This document shows positions 1-8,096 of a DNA stretch of 64,000 bases, one piece after another. This DNA is from an uncultured Porphyromonadaceae bacterium (lineage in GTDB: Bacteria; Bacteroidota; Bacteroidia; Bacteroidales; Muribaculaceae). The notes beneath the pieces were generated by a model. That model made no database searches, was not told the DNA's origin, and saw only the letters and a program-made list of their open reading frames with translations. The stretch covers positions 60,992 to 124,991 of the forward strand of contig URAU01000008.1 in NCBI GenBank assembly GCA_900545955.1, read 5' to 3'. The position numbers and the translations under genes were made by a program. Every line of letters starts with the position of its first letter. Within the stretch, counting starts at the first letter, position 1.

Positions 1-2
1 GC

Positions 3-290
3 TATATGGGCGCCAACGGACGCACTGCGCGTCAGACCTACACAAGCAACGACTTCACAACCTCGCCCACCGAAATGACCACCATAAAAGTGGCCTCCGG
101 ATTTCAGTTCCCCGTAAGCAATTTCTACGATTCGCTCTGGCTGATGGACGATGCAAACGATGAGTCGGCCAAAACGTGCACTACCACTATTTTCGTGCAG
201 ACCAACGTATCCAATTCCGAATTCAACAGCAATAAATTCGTGCGCCGGTTCCGCATCGACCGCATATATCTCGTACCTTCCGAACTATAA
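3..290 (+). CDS. C-terminal end of an unidentified protein (partial)
   Basis: The reading frame is open from the left edge and stops at 288-290 (TAA), so only about the last 95 residues are present. The visible part is rich in Thr, Ser, Asn and aromatic residues in short alternating stretches and ends in IDRIYLVPSEL. This looks like a beta-rich extracellular or lipoprotein domain. I do not recognise a family. It lies just upstream of a SusC/SusD pair on the same strand, so it could belong to an adjacent surface-protein operon, but a 211-bp gap holding a repeat element separates them. The ATG at position 6 is internal, not a start. Confidence 0.6.
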   Translation, partial: YMGANGRTARQTYTSNDFTTSPTEMTTIKVASGFQFPVSNFYDSLWLMDDANDESAKTCTTTIFVQTNVSNSEFNSNKFVRRFRIDRIYLVPSEL

Positions 291-317
291 ACCGCCAACC
301 CAGTAATTTTGCTTTTT

Positions 318-501
318 AAGTAACTGGTCGAAATTATTTTAATATTTCCGGGAGGAAAATTTTCAGGAGATTTTTCTCGATGAAGAAGGAGTGTAGATGT
401 CTACACGACTGATGAAGAGAGGAAAAGATTCGAAAATTTTACCGCGGAAATATTGAAATAATTAGATCAGGAAAGTATAAAATAATTTTGAACAGTTACT
501 T
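318..501. repeat. 184-bp inverted-repeat-bounded element carrying the susC promoter
   Basis: The ends 318-340 and 479-501 are inverted copies of each other with 21 of 23 bases matching (outer bases AAGTAACTG / CAGTTACTT). A second inverted pair lies inside: 332-364 against 432-463, near-identical apart from a short diverged core. A central palindrome GTGTAGA-TG-TCTACAC sits at 391-406. The right end contains TAATTTTG at 483-490, a good Bacteroidota -7 box, only 11 nt before the susC ATG. The matching bases of the left arm, read outward, give TAATTTCG, a broken box. Related sequence occurs at 18831-18888 and 52560-52588. The structure fits a MITE-like element that donates a promoter; an invertible promoter is the alternative. 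Confidence 0.7.
483..490 (+). promoter_or_regulatory. -7 promoter box of susC
   Basis: TAATTTTG matches the Bacteroidota -7 consensus TAnnTTTG. It ends 11 nt before the ATG at 502, so the transcript would have almost no leader. The box lies inside the right terminal repeat of the 318-501 element. Confidence 0.55.
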
Positions 502-3500
502 ATGAAAAAGAATATCATAACCACCCTTGCAGCCCGAAATCTCAAGCCGGCGGCAGCGGCTCTGGCAGCGGTTTGCTTCGGCATGATTCCCGCTCTGGCG
601 GCCGATCACCAGGTTAGCGGCTCCATAACCGATGCCGCTACGGGCAACAGTCTGCCTGGCGCACGCGTCACGGTGGTCGACGGCCAGGCTACGGCCATGA
701 CCGGTGCCGAGGGAGGTTTCTCCATCACCGTTCCCTCCGCCGACGTTACACTCCGCGTTGAAGCTCCCGGCTACAACGTGATTCTCGTGCCCGTACAGAA
801 TAAATCTACTATCGACATCAAGCTCACCGGCCAGACCGGCGACAACTTCTATACTTCGCCCCGACTCTCGGCCAAAGCCGGCGAGGGATTCACTCAGTTC
901 GGCGTTGGCGAGACCACCGGCGACCAGAGCGTCGAGGATCTCCAGGGTCAGCTTTACAGCATAGCCCGCTCGGGCATGCCTGGTGCCGGCCACGCCGTGT
1001 TCGTAGAAGGTCTGCACTCCATCAACGCCGGTTCGCAGCCCCTCTACGTGGTCGACGGCGTGGAGTGGAGCGTTACCGAGAGCGACGTTCAGCTCCTCGG
1101 CGGACATTACAACAATCCGCTGGCTCTTATCGACCCCAAGGACATCGACCGCATCTACGTGATGCGCAACGGCTCTGCCATCTACGGCGCGAAAGCCGCC
1201 AACGGCGTGGTGGTGATCAATACCAAGCGCGCACGCTCCGAAGCCACCGAAATCGAGGCATGGGCGCAGCTCGGTGTGCGCCAGAAGCCCAAATCGATTC
1301 CCGTGATGGACGCCCGCCAGTATCGCCTCTATGTTTCCGACGTGATGGGTGGAATGTTTGAGAACTCCACGGCCGTAAACCGCTACAACTTCCTCAACGA
1401 CGACCCCACCTCGGCAAGCTATGCCTCGACCCACAACGATACCGACTGGCTCGACCTGGCCATGCGCAACGGTCTTATGATGAACTACGGCGTGAGCGTG
1501 CGCGGCGGCGACGACCGCGCCCTCTACGGCTTCTCGCTCGGTTACACCAAAAACGACGGCGCCGTCGACAAGACCTCGTTCGACCGTATCAACGTGCGCT
1601 TCAACTCCGACATCAACCTCTGGAAAGGCCTCAAGTTGCGCTTCGACGTAGCTTTCGCTCAGGCTACATGGAAGCTTTTCAACGACGGCATCGACGCTGT
1701 GGGCTCGCCGGCCTACCTGGCGATGATCAAGTCGCCGCTTTACCATCAGAACGTGATCTCCAACAAGGGTGAAGTCACCGTGAAATTCTCCGACGTCGAC
1801 GAACTGGGCGTGGGCAATCCGCTCTCGATTCTCGACCTCGGTCAGGGCGACAGCCGCAACTACCGTTTCAACCTCAATGCCTCGCCCGAATACCGCTTCA
1901 ACGACACATGGGCCATCCGTGGCCTCGTGGGCTATACCTTCGACAAGGTGAAGGAAAACGCCTTCCTCCCCGACTACGGCGTGGCCGACATAGACCTTCT
2001 CAACGCCAACGGCGAAGTCTACGCCACGATGAAAAACCGCGTGGAGAACATGATGAACCGCCACACCACATTCATAGCCAATATCTACGGCCAGTACACC
2101 CCGCTGCGCGGCATCTACCACAAGCTTGACCTTAAGCTCGGCTGGCGCTTCCGCAACGACTCCTATAACCTGGCCTACGGACGCGGCCTCAACACCAGCT
2201 CCGACTATATGAACTCGATGGGCAACACCACGGCGTCGCTCCGCACGTCGGTTGGCGTCGATTCCAAGCAGCGCAATCTCGCCTGGTTCTTCAGCGGAGA
2301 GTATTCGTGGATGAACCGCTACTTCCTGGCTGTCGATGCTTCGATGGAAACATCCAACCGCTTCGGCAAGGAGGCCAAAGGAGCCCTGCATATGGCCGGC
2401 GTAAGCTGGGCCTTCTTCCCCGCGGTGAACGCCTCGTGGGTGTTCAGTTCCGAAGAATGGATGAAAAATCTCACTTGGCTCGACTACGGACGCCTGCGTC
2501 TGGGCTGGGAGCTCACCGGTAACGATAATCTCCCCGATTACGCCACGGAATCCTACTTCACATCGGCCGGCCTTCTGGGCAACGCCTTCGGCCTCGTGCT
2601 CGACAATATCGGCAACGACGGCCTTAAATGGGAGCAGACATCCACTTTCCGCGCCGGTCTCGACGCCTCACTCTTCCACAATCGCTGGAGTTTCGCTCTC
2701 GACTTCTTCAAGTCGCGCACAAGCAATCTGTTCGTTCGCAAGCAGCTCAACGAAATCGCCGGTCTCGACTGGTATTGGACCAACGGCGGCTCGCTCGACA
2801 ACACGGGCGTGAACTTCTCGACCACAGTGCGCGCCCTCGACCTCCGCGACTGGAAACTCGATCTTGGTGCCTCGATCGGCCACTACCGCAACCGCGTGCA
2901 TAAGCTCGACGACGGCTCGTTCATCACCACAATCGACGGCGCCCAGGTGCTCACCTCCGAGGGCAATCCGCTGGGCGTATTCTACGGCTACCGCACCGAG
3001 GGAGTATTCTCCACATCGGCCGAAGCCGGCGCCGCCAATCTGGCCGTGCGCAACGCCAACGGCACGCTTACTCCCTTCGCTGCCGGCGACATGCGTTTCG
3101 CCGACAACGGCGACGGCATAATCGACGAAGCCGACCGCACCATTATCGGCGACCCGAACCCCGACGTTTACGGCAACTTCAACTTCCGCCTGCAGTGGAA
3201 GCGCTTCGCGCTGAGCTCGCTCTTCACCTATTCGGTTGGCAACGACGTATACAACGCCCTGCGCGCCAACCTCGAATCCGGCTCGGAAATCCACAACCAG
3301 AGCACGGCGCTTTTGAACCGCTGGGTGGCCGAAGGGCAGCAGACCTCCATCCCCCGCGCCACCTACGGCGACCCGATGGGCAACGCCCGCTTCTCCGACC
3401 GCTGGATTGAAGACGGCAGCTATCTGAAGTGGAAATCCATCCAGCTCACCTACGATATTCCTATCCGCTCGACTTTCCTGCAGGGCGTATCGGTATGGGT

Positions 3501-3648
3501 GGCTGTCAACAACCTCTGCACCTGGACCAAATATCTCGGCCCCGATCCCGAATTCTACAGCGGCCTGACTCCATTGTCGATGGGTATCGACAACGGCCTG
3601 ACGGGCGCCTCGCGTGAATTCAATTTCGGAGTGAAGATTCACCTCTGA
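502..3648 (+). CDS. SusC/RagA-family TonB-dependent outer-membrane transporter
   Basis: This 1048-residue protein should be the outer-membrane barrel that imports oligosaccharides with its SusD partner, powered by TonB. Residues 1-33 form a signal peptide. Residues about 36-110 are a carboxypeptidase-regulatory-like domain (VSGSITDAATGNSLPGARVT). A plug domain follows, with the family signature PLYVVDGVEW and ANGVVVINTKR near residues 180-242, and the rest is a long beta-barrel rich in aromatic residues and ending REFNFGVKIHL. Length is typical of the family. It is followed after 79 bp by susD. The plug start is divergent: the usual VVGYG-type motif is replaced by TQFGVGETTG. The promoter lies in an inverted-repeat element immediately upstream. 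The transported glycan is not evident from the sequence. Confidence 0.93.
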   Translation: MKKNIITTLAARNLKPAAAALAAVCFGMIPALAADHQVSGSITDAATGNSLPGARVTVVDGQATAMTGAEGGFSITVPSADVTLRVEAPGYNVILVPVQNKSTIDIKLTGQTGDNFYTSPRLSAKAGEGFTQFGVGETTGDQSVEDLQGQLYSIARSGMPGAGHAVFVEGLHSINAGSQPLYVVDGVEWSVTESDVQLLGGHYNNPLALIDPKDIDRIYVMRNGSAIYGAKAANGVVVINTKRARSEATEIEAWAQLGVRQKPKSIPVMDARQYRLYVSDVMGGMFENSTAVNRYNFLNDDPTSASYASTHNDTDWLDLAMRNGLMMNYGVSVRGGDDRALYGFSLGYTKNDGAVDKTSFDRINVRFNSDINLWKGLKLRFDVAFAQATWKLFNDGIDAVGSPAYLAMIKSPLYHQNVISNKGEVTVKFSDVDELGVGNPLSILDLGQGDSRNYRFNLNASPEYRFNDTWAIRGLVGYTFDKVKENAFLPDYGVADIDLLNANGEVYATMKNRVENMMNRHTTFIANIYGQYTPLRGIYHKLDLKLGWRFRNDSYNLAYGRGLNTSSDYMNSMGNTTASLRTSVGVDSKQRNLAWFFSGEYSWMNRYFLAVDASMETSNRFGKEAKGALHMAGVSWAFFPAVNASWVFSSEEWMKNLTWLDYGRLRLGWELTGNDNLPDYATESYFTSAGLLGNAFGLVLDNIGNDGLKWEQTSTFRAGLDASLFHNRWSFALDFFKSRTSNLFVRKQLNEIAGLDWYWTNGGSLDNTGVNFSTTVRALDLRDWKLDLGASIGHYRNRVHKLDDGSFITTIDGAQVLTSEGNPLGVFYGYRTEGVFSTSAEAGAANLAVRNANGTLTPFAAGDMRFADNGDGIIDEADRTIIGDPNPDVYGNFNFRLQWKRFALSSLFTYSVGNDVYNALRANLESGSEIHNQSTALLNRWVAEGQQTSIPRATYGDPMGNARFSDRWIEDGSYLKWKSIQLTYDIPIRSTFLQGVSVWVAVNNLCTWTKYLGPDPEFYSGLTPLSMGIDNGLTGASREFNFGVKIHL

Positions 3649-3727
3649 TTCGCGCCGGCATGTTTCCGCAGGATTTCCAAAACACCTTCCATTATTACAT
3701 CAGCATCAATATATCAGCATCACAACG

Positions 3728-5404
3728 ATGAAACTCAGACATATAATTCCGGTCTCGATTGCACTGGCGGCCATGGCGCTGACGGCGTGCTCCGACATGC
3801 TCGACCTCAAATCGGACGATTACGTCTACGCCGGCGACAATCCGCTTAACTCGGCCAACGACTCGCTATACTCGGCCATGGGTATCCTCACCCAGATGCA
3901 GAAGCTCGGCGAACGCTACGTGCTCCTCGGCGAGTTGCGCGGCGATCTGGTCGACGTTACAGCCGACGCTCCGCTCTCGATTCAGCAGGTATCGAATTTC
4001 GCCACTTCGGAGGGTAACGACTTCTCCGGCCGACGCGACTACTATAGCGTGATCAACAACTGCAACTACGCCCTGACCCATATGGACACCACAATCACCG
4101 AGCATGAAAACCGCGTGATGGTGCCCGAATATGTGGCTATCCGCACCCTCCGCGCCTGGACATATCTCCAGATGGGCCTTACCTACGGACGCGTGCGCTA
4201 TGTGGAGACTCCGCTTCTCTCGCTCGAGGAGACGGAGATGAACTACCCGGTAGTTGAACTTGACGCGCTCATCGACCGCCTCGTGGCCGACCTCGAGCGC
4301 TACGCCGGCAACCGCACGCCCGACTACGGCTCGAACGACGGCCTCGATACGCGCCGCTTCTTCATCGAGCCTCGCCTGCTTCTGGCCGACCTCTACCTCT
4401 ACCGCGGCCAGTATGAGGATGCCGCCCGTTTCTACTACGACTACATCCGCGAGCACTCGCTCACCGTCGGCTCCTACCTCAACACCTGGATAACCAACCA
4501 GGCTACGGCTCCCTCCACTCAGGATTTCCTCAACTCCTTCAGTATCGAGACGCTCTCGGAGATCCCCTACGCTTCAGACGTCAAGAAGATTCACCCGAAT
4601 CTGGTCAACATGACCTACAATCGCAAGCCCACCATGGTTGTAGCTCCGTGGTTTGTCGATGAGATGGGGCTGCGCACCCATTACCATACCGACAACGCTC
4701 AGGCGGTGGCAATCACCGGTGTGCTCGAAGGCGACCTCCGCGGCCGCTTCCTCATGCCCGCCACGGGCGCCCAGATTCCGGTATCGTTCGGCTCGGTGGC
4801 CGGTATGCCCGATAATCAGGTGCTGATCACCAAGTTCTACAATACTGCTACCTACGAGAGTACCCTGCTTAACCCCGACAACACCATTGCCGCCGGATAT
4901 TATACCCGCGAGGTGCCTCTCTACCGCATTCCGCATGTGTATCTCCGCTATGCCGAGGCTCTCAATCGCCTGGGCAAGCCCTCGCTCGCTTTCGCCGTGC
5001 TGCGCTACGGTCTGAGCTCCGAGACTTTGGCCGACGAAACCAAGGTCAACCCCTTGGAGCTTGAGGACGAGGTATATTGGACCAATTTTTCAGCCACGAC
5101 CTTCGACAGCAACATCGGCATAACCGCGCGCGGCTGCGGCCGTGGCGTCAAGCTCCCGGGTTGCTCGTATGTTATGCCCGAATTTGATACTACTCTCGAA
5201 CTCACTGAATGGGTGGAAGACCAGATTCTCTATGAGCTTGCCGCCGAGACCCAGTTCGAGGGCAACCGCTTCTTCGACCTGATGCGTATATCGCGCCATC
5301 GCGGCGGAACGGAATATTTCGCCGACTGCGTGAGCCGGCGCTTCGCCAATCCTGCCGCCATCCGCGCCCGTCTGCTCGACCGCGAGAACTGGTGGGTGAA
5401 GTAA
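3728..5404 (+). CDS. SusD/RagB-family surface glycan-binding lipoprotein
   Basis: This 558-residue protein pairs with the SusC barrel upstream as the hinged lid that captures glycans at the cell surface. The N-terminus is a lipoprotein signal with lipobox LTAC (Cys21). Acidic residues soon after the Cys (CSDMLDLKSDD) resemble the Bacteroidota surface-export signal. The helical, TPR-like body includes the family pattern RTLRAWTYLQMGLTYG near residues 138-155. The C-terminal part carries RIPHVYLRYAEALNRLGKP and ETQFEGNRFFDLMRISRH, both classic SusD_RagB features. A strong hairpin follows the stop at 5434-5475, so susC-susD appears to be a two-gene transcript, separate from the glycosidases that begin 5 kb downstream. 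Confidence 0.93.
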   Translation: MKLRHIIPVSIALAAMALTACSDMLDLKSDDYVYAGDNPLNSANDSLYSAMGILTQMQKLGERYVLLGELRGDLVDVTADAPLSIQQVSNFATSEGNDFSGRRDYYSVINNCNYALTHMDTTITEHENRVMVPEYVAIRTLRAWTYLQMGLTYGRVRYVETPLLSLEETEMNYPVVELDALIDRLVADLERYAGNRTPDYGSNDGLDTRRFFIEPRLLLADLYLYRGQYEDAARFYYDYIREHSLTVGSYLNTWITNQATAPSTQDFLNSFSIETLSEIPYASDVKKIHPNLVNMTYNRKPTMVVAPWFVDEMGLRTHYHTDNAQAVAITGVLEGDLRGRFLMPATGAQIPVSFGSVAGMPDNQVLITKFYNTATYESTLLNPDNTIAAGYYTREVPLYRIPHVYLRYAEALNRLGKPSLAFAVLRYGLSSETLADETKVNPLELEDEVYWTNFSATTFDSNIGITARGCGRGVKLPGCSYVMPEFDTTLELTEWVEDQILYELAAETQFEGNRFFDLMRISRHRGGTEYFADCVSRRFANPAAIRARLLDRENWWVK

Positions 5405-5433
5405 ACCGCGGCTCCTCCGCTCAGAATTTTAGC

Positions 5434-5475
5434 AAAGAGGCGTATCGTACATCTTTTCGGGCGATACGCCTCTTT
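5434..5475. terminator. Terminator hairpin after susD
   Basis: A perfect 14-bp stem (AAAGAGGCGTATCG, 5434-5447, with its complement at 5462-5475) and a 14-nt loop lie 30 bp after the susD stop. The A-rich and T-rich stem ends would let it act in both directions. Confidence 0.8.
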
Positions 5476-5492
5476 AGCATCTCCACAGAAGC

Positions 5493-5573
5493 AGAGACCT
5501 CAAAGACTTTAAGGACTTTAAAGGCCATAACGACCTTAAGGACCCTAACGATCTGAACGACTTAGAAGGCTTT
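5493..5573. repeat. Array 1: nine degenerate 9-nt repeats
   Basis: Nine consecutive 9-nt units fill 5493-5573 without any slip in phase, with consensus close to AAGGACTTT. Examples are AAAGACTTT, AAGGACTTT, AACGACCTT and AAGGACCCT. The array lies between the susD terminator and the FG-GAP gene. The rest of this 432-bp gap (5574-5836) is an AT-rich stretch with a possible promoter box TAATTTTG at 5700-5707 and a leader; no gene is evident in it. Arrays with the same unit occur at 9208-9279 and 63745-63834. Confidence 0.85.
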
Positions 5574-5836
5574 GGTAAAATATTGTCGCCGGTGTGCTGA
5601 AATGTAGCCGAAATTGCTAAAAAGCGGCTGTAGAGGCGCCTTGAAGCAAAAGTTTCTAAAATTTGGCGTAATTTTTTACAAAAATTTTGCATCCGGATAT
5701 AATTTTGCCACCGAAAACCTCCCGGCAAACACACGATTTTCATCTCCGTCGGGAGGCGGCGGACCCAGCGGCGGAAATGCCGGCCGCGACACTCCGAAAA
5801 TCTCAACTATGAATTCTAAACTTTAATTTCTAACCA

Positions 5837-7909
5837 ATGAAAAAATCTACCCGATTAATTCTTGCAGCAAGTGCAGTCGGCTTTGGTTTAGCAGCCAACG
5901 CCCAGGTCACTTTCACCAAATCGGAAGGCACTTTCCCCGAAGGTGGTGTTTTCTCCAATACACACCGCTATAATGCTTTCGCAGCCGACCTGAACAACAG
6001 CGGCCGTATGGACATTATCTACGGTGGTCAGCTCGACAGCGAACTTAACGGCGAAAGCGGTCTTCCCGGTATCTGGGGCTGGTCGCAGCAGCAGGGCATA
6101 TATTACAACCTCGGCAGCGACAGCTGGAAGCAGGACAAATACACGTCTGCGATTTCGGAAGGCGAATTTGAGGAGAAAGATGGTCAGCAGGTTCAGAAAT
6201 ATCATGTAGAACCTGCAAAACATGGACTTCGTGGCAACTGCTATGCCAACTACGCCGCCATCGACTACAATAACGACGGTCTCGTTGACCTCATTTTCAA
6301 TGGCAAATCCAACGGCGACGACTGGCTGCCTTACGACGGCGAACTGAAAAAGAACCACCTCTGCCTTTATAAGAACAACGGCGACGGCACTTTCACCATG
6401 GTTCCTGAAGCAGTATTCCCCGTAGGATCTCCCGACAATGATGCCAAGGGTTTCAATATCTCGACCGGCGACTTCGACCGCGATGGATATGTCGACTTCC
6501 TGGTAAGCTACTGCCTCGATATCGACGACGAGAAAGCTGAATTCAACAATGGTATGGGCCGTTTCGTAGGTCTCTACAAGAATATGAACGGCACCGGTGA
6601 ATTCAAGCGTATCAACGACATCGCTGAAACAAAAGGCGGCGTATGGACCAAGGAGGTACGTGACGACCAGAACAATGTTGTTACTCCCTCTGAGAAAATC
6701 GAAGGTGCATTCCTTCAGATTTCCGGCAATGCCATTCTCGCCGACGTCAACAACGACGGCTGGCTCGACATCGTCCTCGTAGGCTATGTAAGCGACTGCT
6801 GGGACCCCAACCACACAGGTGGTGGCTACAAGAGCCGCATATACCTCAGCCAGGAGGGTAAGAAATTCGTTGACGTAACTCCCGAAAGCGCGGCTTACGT
6901 TACCTGCGGCGACGCCGCTACCGCGTTGGCCGACATGAACGGCGACGGTTACCTCGACATGCTGAACTACGGCTGGGACGGTAACCAGCGTGGTGCATAC
7001 CTCTTTATGAATACTCAGGATGCCGAGGCTCCTTTCGACGATATGCCTCTGACTTCGGACGACACCAATCTCCCTCACTGCCAGGCCCGCTTCTTCGTTC
7101 GCGATATGGATGGCGACGGCACCCCCGACGTTGTCATCTCCGGCAAGGAATATACGGACTTCCCCGGCGAATCGAGCCGCGACATGGAGTACCTCACTGT
7201 TTGCTACAACACAGGTATGGATACCTTCGACCGCACCGAATATGAGGATCTCGGCAAAATCGGCGACGCCGGCCGCGGCATGGTTGCCGACTTCGACGGC
7301 GACGGCCTCAGCGATTACTTCTGCGGCGGTTACGGCCAGAAAGCAGGTGTATTCTACAACAAGGGTGAAAAGCCCGTCGCTGCCGAAGCTCCCGCAAACG
7401 TACAGGTTGAGTATGTCGACGGCAAACTGAACATCACCTGGGATGAAGTTGCCGACGCAGAAGCCTACAACGTATTCGTTACCGACGCCGTCGGCAAGAC
7501 CTACGCTCTGATTCCCGCCGATCCCGCTACCGGTTTCGTTAAGGTAAGCGCTTCCGAGCGTGTCGCTGCCCTCCGTCCGAACCAGACCTCATACTCCATC
7601 ACAGTTCCCGAAGGCAACTACAAGGTCGGCGTTCAGACCGTATCGCTGCTCAACGAGACCTCCTCGCCCTTCACAACCGCCGACCTTTCCGGTATCAACG
7701 GCGTGGGTGCTGACTTCGAAAGCGTGAAGATGGACATCAACGTAACCGACAACGGTATCTACGTAGCCGGTACTGGCGAAGCCGTTGAGGTCTACAATGC
7801 CATGGGTCAGAAAGTAGCTGCCGGAGTTGCCGGCAAGTTCATCCCGACTTCCGCCAAGGGTGTGCTTATCGTAGCCCGCGGCACCGAAACTGCCAAGATT
7901 GTGAAATAA
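5837..7909 (+). CDS. Secreted FG-GAP/VCBS-repeat protein with T9SS-type tail
   Basis: This 690-residue protein starts with a signal peptide (about 1-22, ending AANAQ). From about 45 to 510 it carries repeated FG-GAP/VCBS motifs with calcium-binding-like Asp/Asn loops such as DYNNDGLVDLIF, DFDRDGYVDFLV, DVNNDGWLDIVL, DMNGDGYLDMLN and DFDGDGLSDYFC, as in beta-propeller surface proteins. A fibronectin III-like domain spans about 517-615. The last 60 residues (VEVYNAMGQKVAAG, then GVLIVARGTETAKIVK) resemble the Por secretion-system C-terminal sorting domain, suggesting export by T9SS and surface attachment. No catalytic motif is visible, so a binding or adhesive role is the best guess. It stands alone between the susCD terminator and the epimerase gene. 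Confidence 0.8.
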   Translation: MKKSTRLILAASAVGFGLAANAQVTFTKSEGTFPEGGVFSNTHRYNAFAADLNNSGRMDIIYGGQLDSELNGESGLPGIWGWSQQQGIYYNLGSDSWKQDKYTSAISEGEFEEKDGQQVQKYHVEPAKHGLRGNCYANYAAIDYNNDGLVDLIFNGKSNGDDWLPYDGELKKNHLCLYKNNGDGTFTMVPEAVFPVGSPDNDAKGFNISTGDFDRDGYVDFLVSYCLDIDDEKAEFNNGMGRFVGLYKNMNGTGEFKRINDIAETKGGVWTKEVRDDQNNVVTPSEKIEGAFLQISGNAILADVNNDGWLDIVLVGYVSDCWDPNHTGGGYKSRIYLSQEGKKFVDVTPESAAYVTCGDAATALADMNGDGYLDMLNYGWDGNQRGAYLFMNTQDAEAPFDDMPLTSDDTNLPHCQARFFVRDMDGDGTPDVVISGKEYTDFPGESSRDMEYLTVCYNTGMDTFDRTEYEDLGKIGDAGRGMVADFDGDGLSDYFCGGYGQKAGVFYNKGEKPVAAEAPANVQVEYVDGKLNITWDEVADAEAYNVFVTDAVGKTYALIPADPATGFVKVSASERVAALRPNQTSYSITVPEGNYKVGVQTVSLLNETSSPFTTADLSGINGVGADFESVKMDINVTDNGIYVAGTGEAVEVYNAMGQKVAAGVAGKFIPTSAKGVLIVARGTETAKIVK

Positions 7910-8015
7910 CCCGATAGATATATTTAGGCAAGTTAGATTCTAAAAAATCAATGATTGTAAACTGCATCCGATGAGGTGCGATTTCCAAAGGTAAAAAAGA
8001 TAGGTTGAACATACA

Positions 8016-8042
8016 GGCGGTGTGTCGTGATTGACACGCCGC
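8016..8042 (+). terminator. Hairpin terminator after the FG-GAP gene
   Basis: A 10-bp stem (GCGGTGTGTC paired with GACACGCCGC, one G-U pair) is followed by TTGTTTTC. It closely resembles the tRNA-Gln terminator at 31512-31544 (CGGTGTGTCAA), so the two may share an origin. Confidence 0.55.
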
Positions 8043-8065
8043 TTGTTTTCGTCTGATGGATTCGC

Positions 8066-8073
8066 TAACTTTG
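8066..8073 (+). promoter_or_regulatory. -7 promoter box of the epimerase gene
   Basis: TAACTTTG matches TAnnTTTG and lies 23 nt before the ATG at 8097. Its position rules out the longer in-frame start at 8031, which would precede the transcript start. Confidence 0.65.
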
Positions 8074-8096
8074 AATCCGCATTCACGGCCTGGAAT

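Noticed and set aside
5493..5573. Possible CRISPR array
   Set aside because: The units are 9 nt with no unique spacers between them, and no cas genes are in the window.
8031..8096. Longer start for the epimerase
   Set aside because: The promoter box at 8066-8073 falls inside it, and the extension lacks similarity to the family; the ATG at 8097 begins a clean signal peptide.
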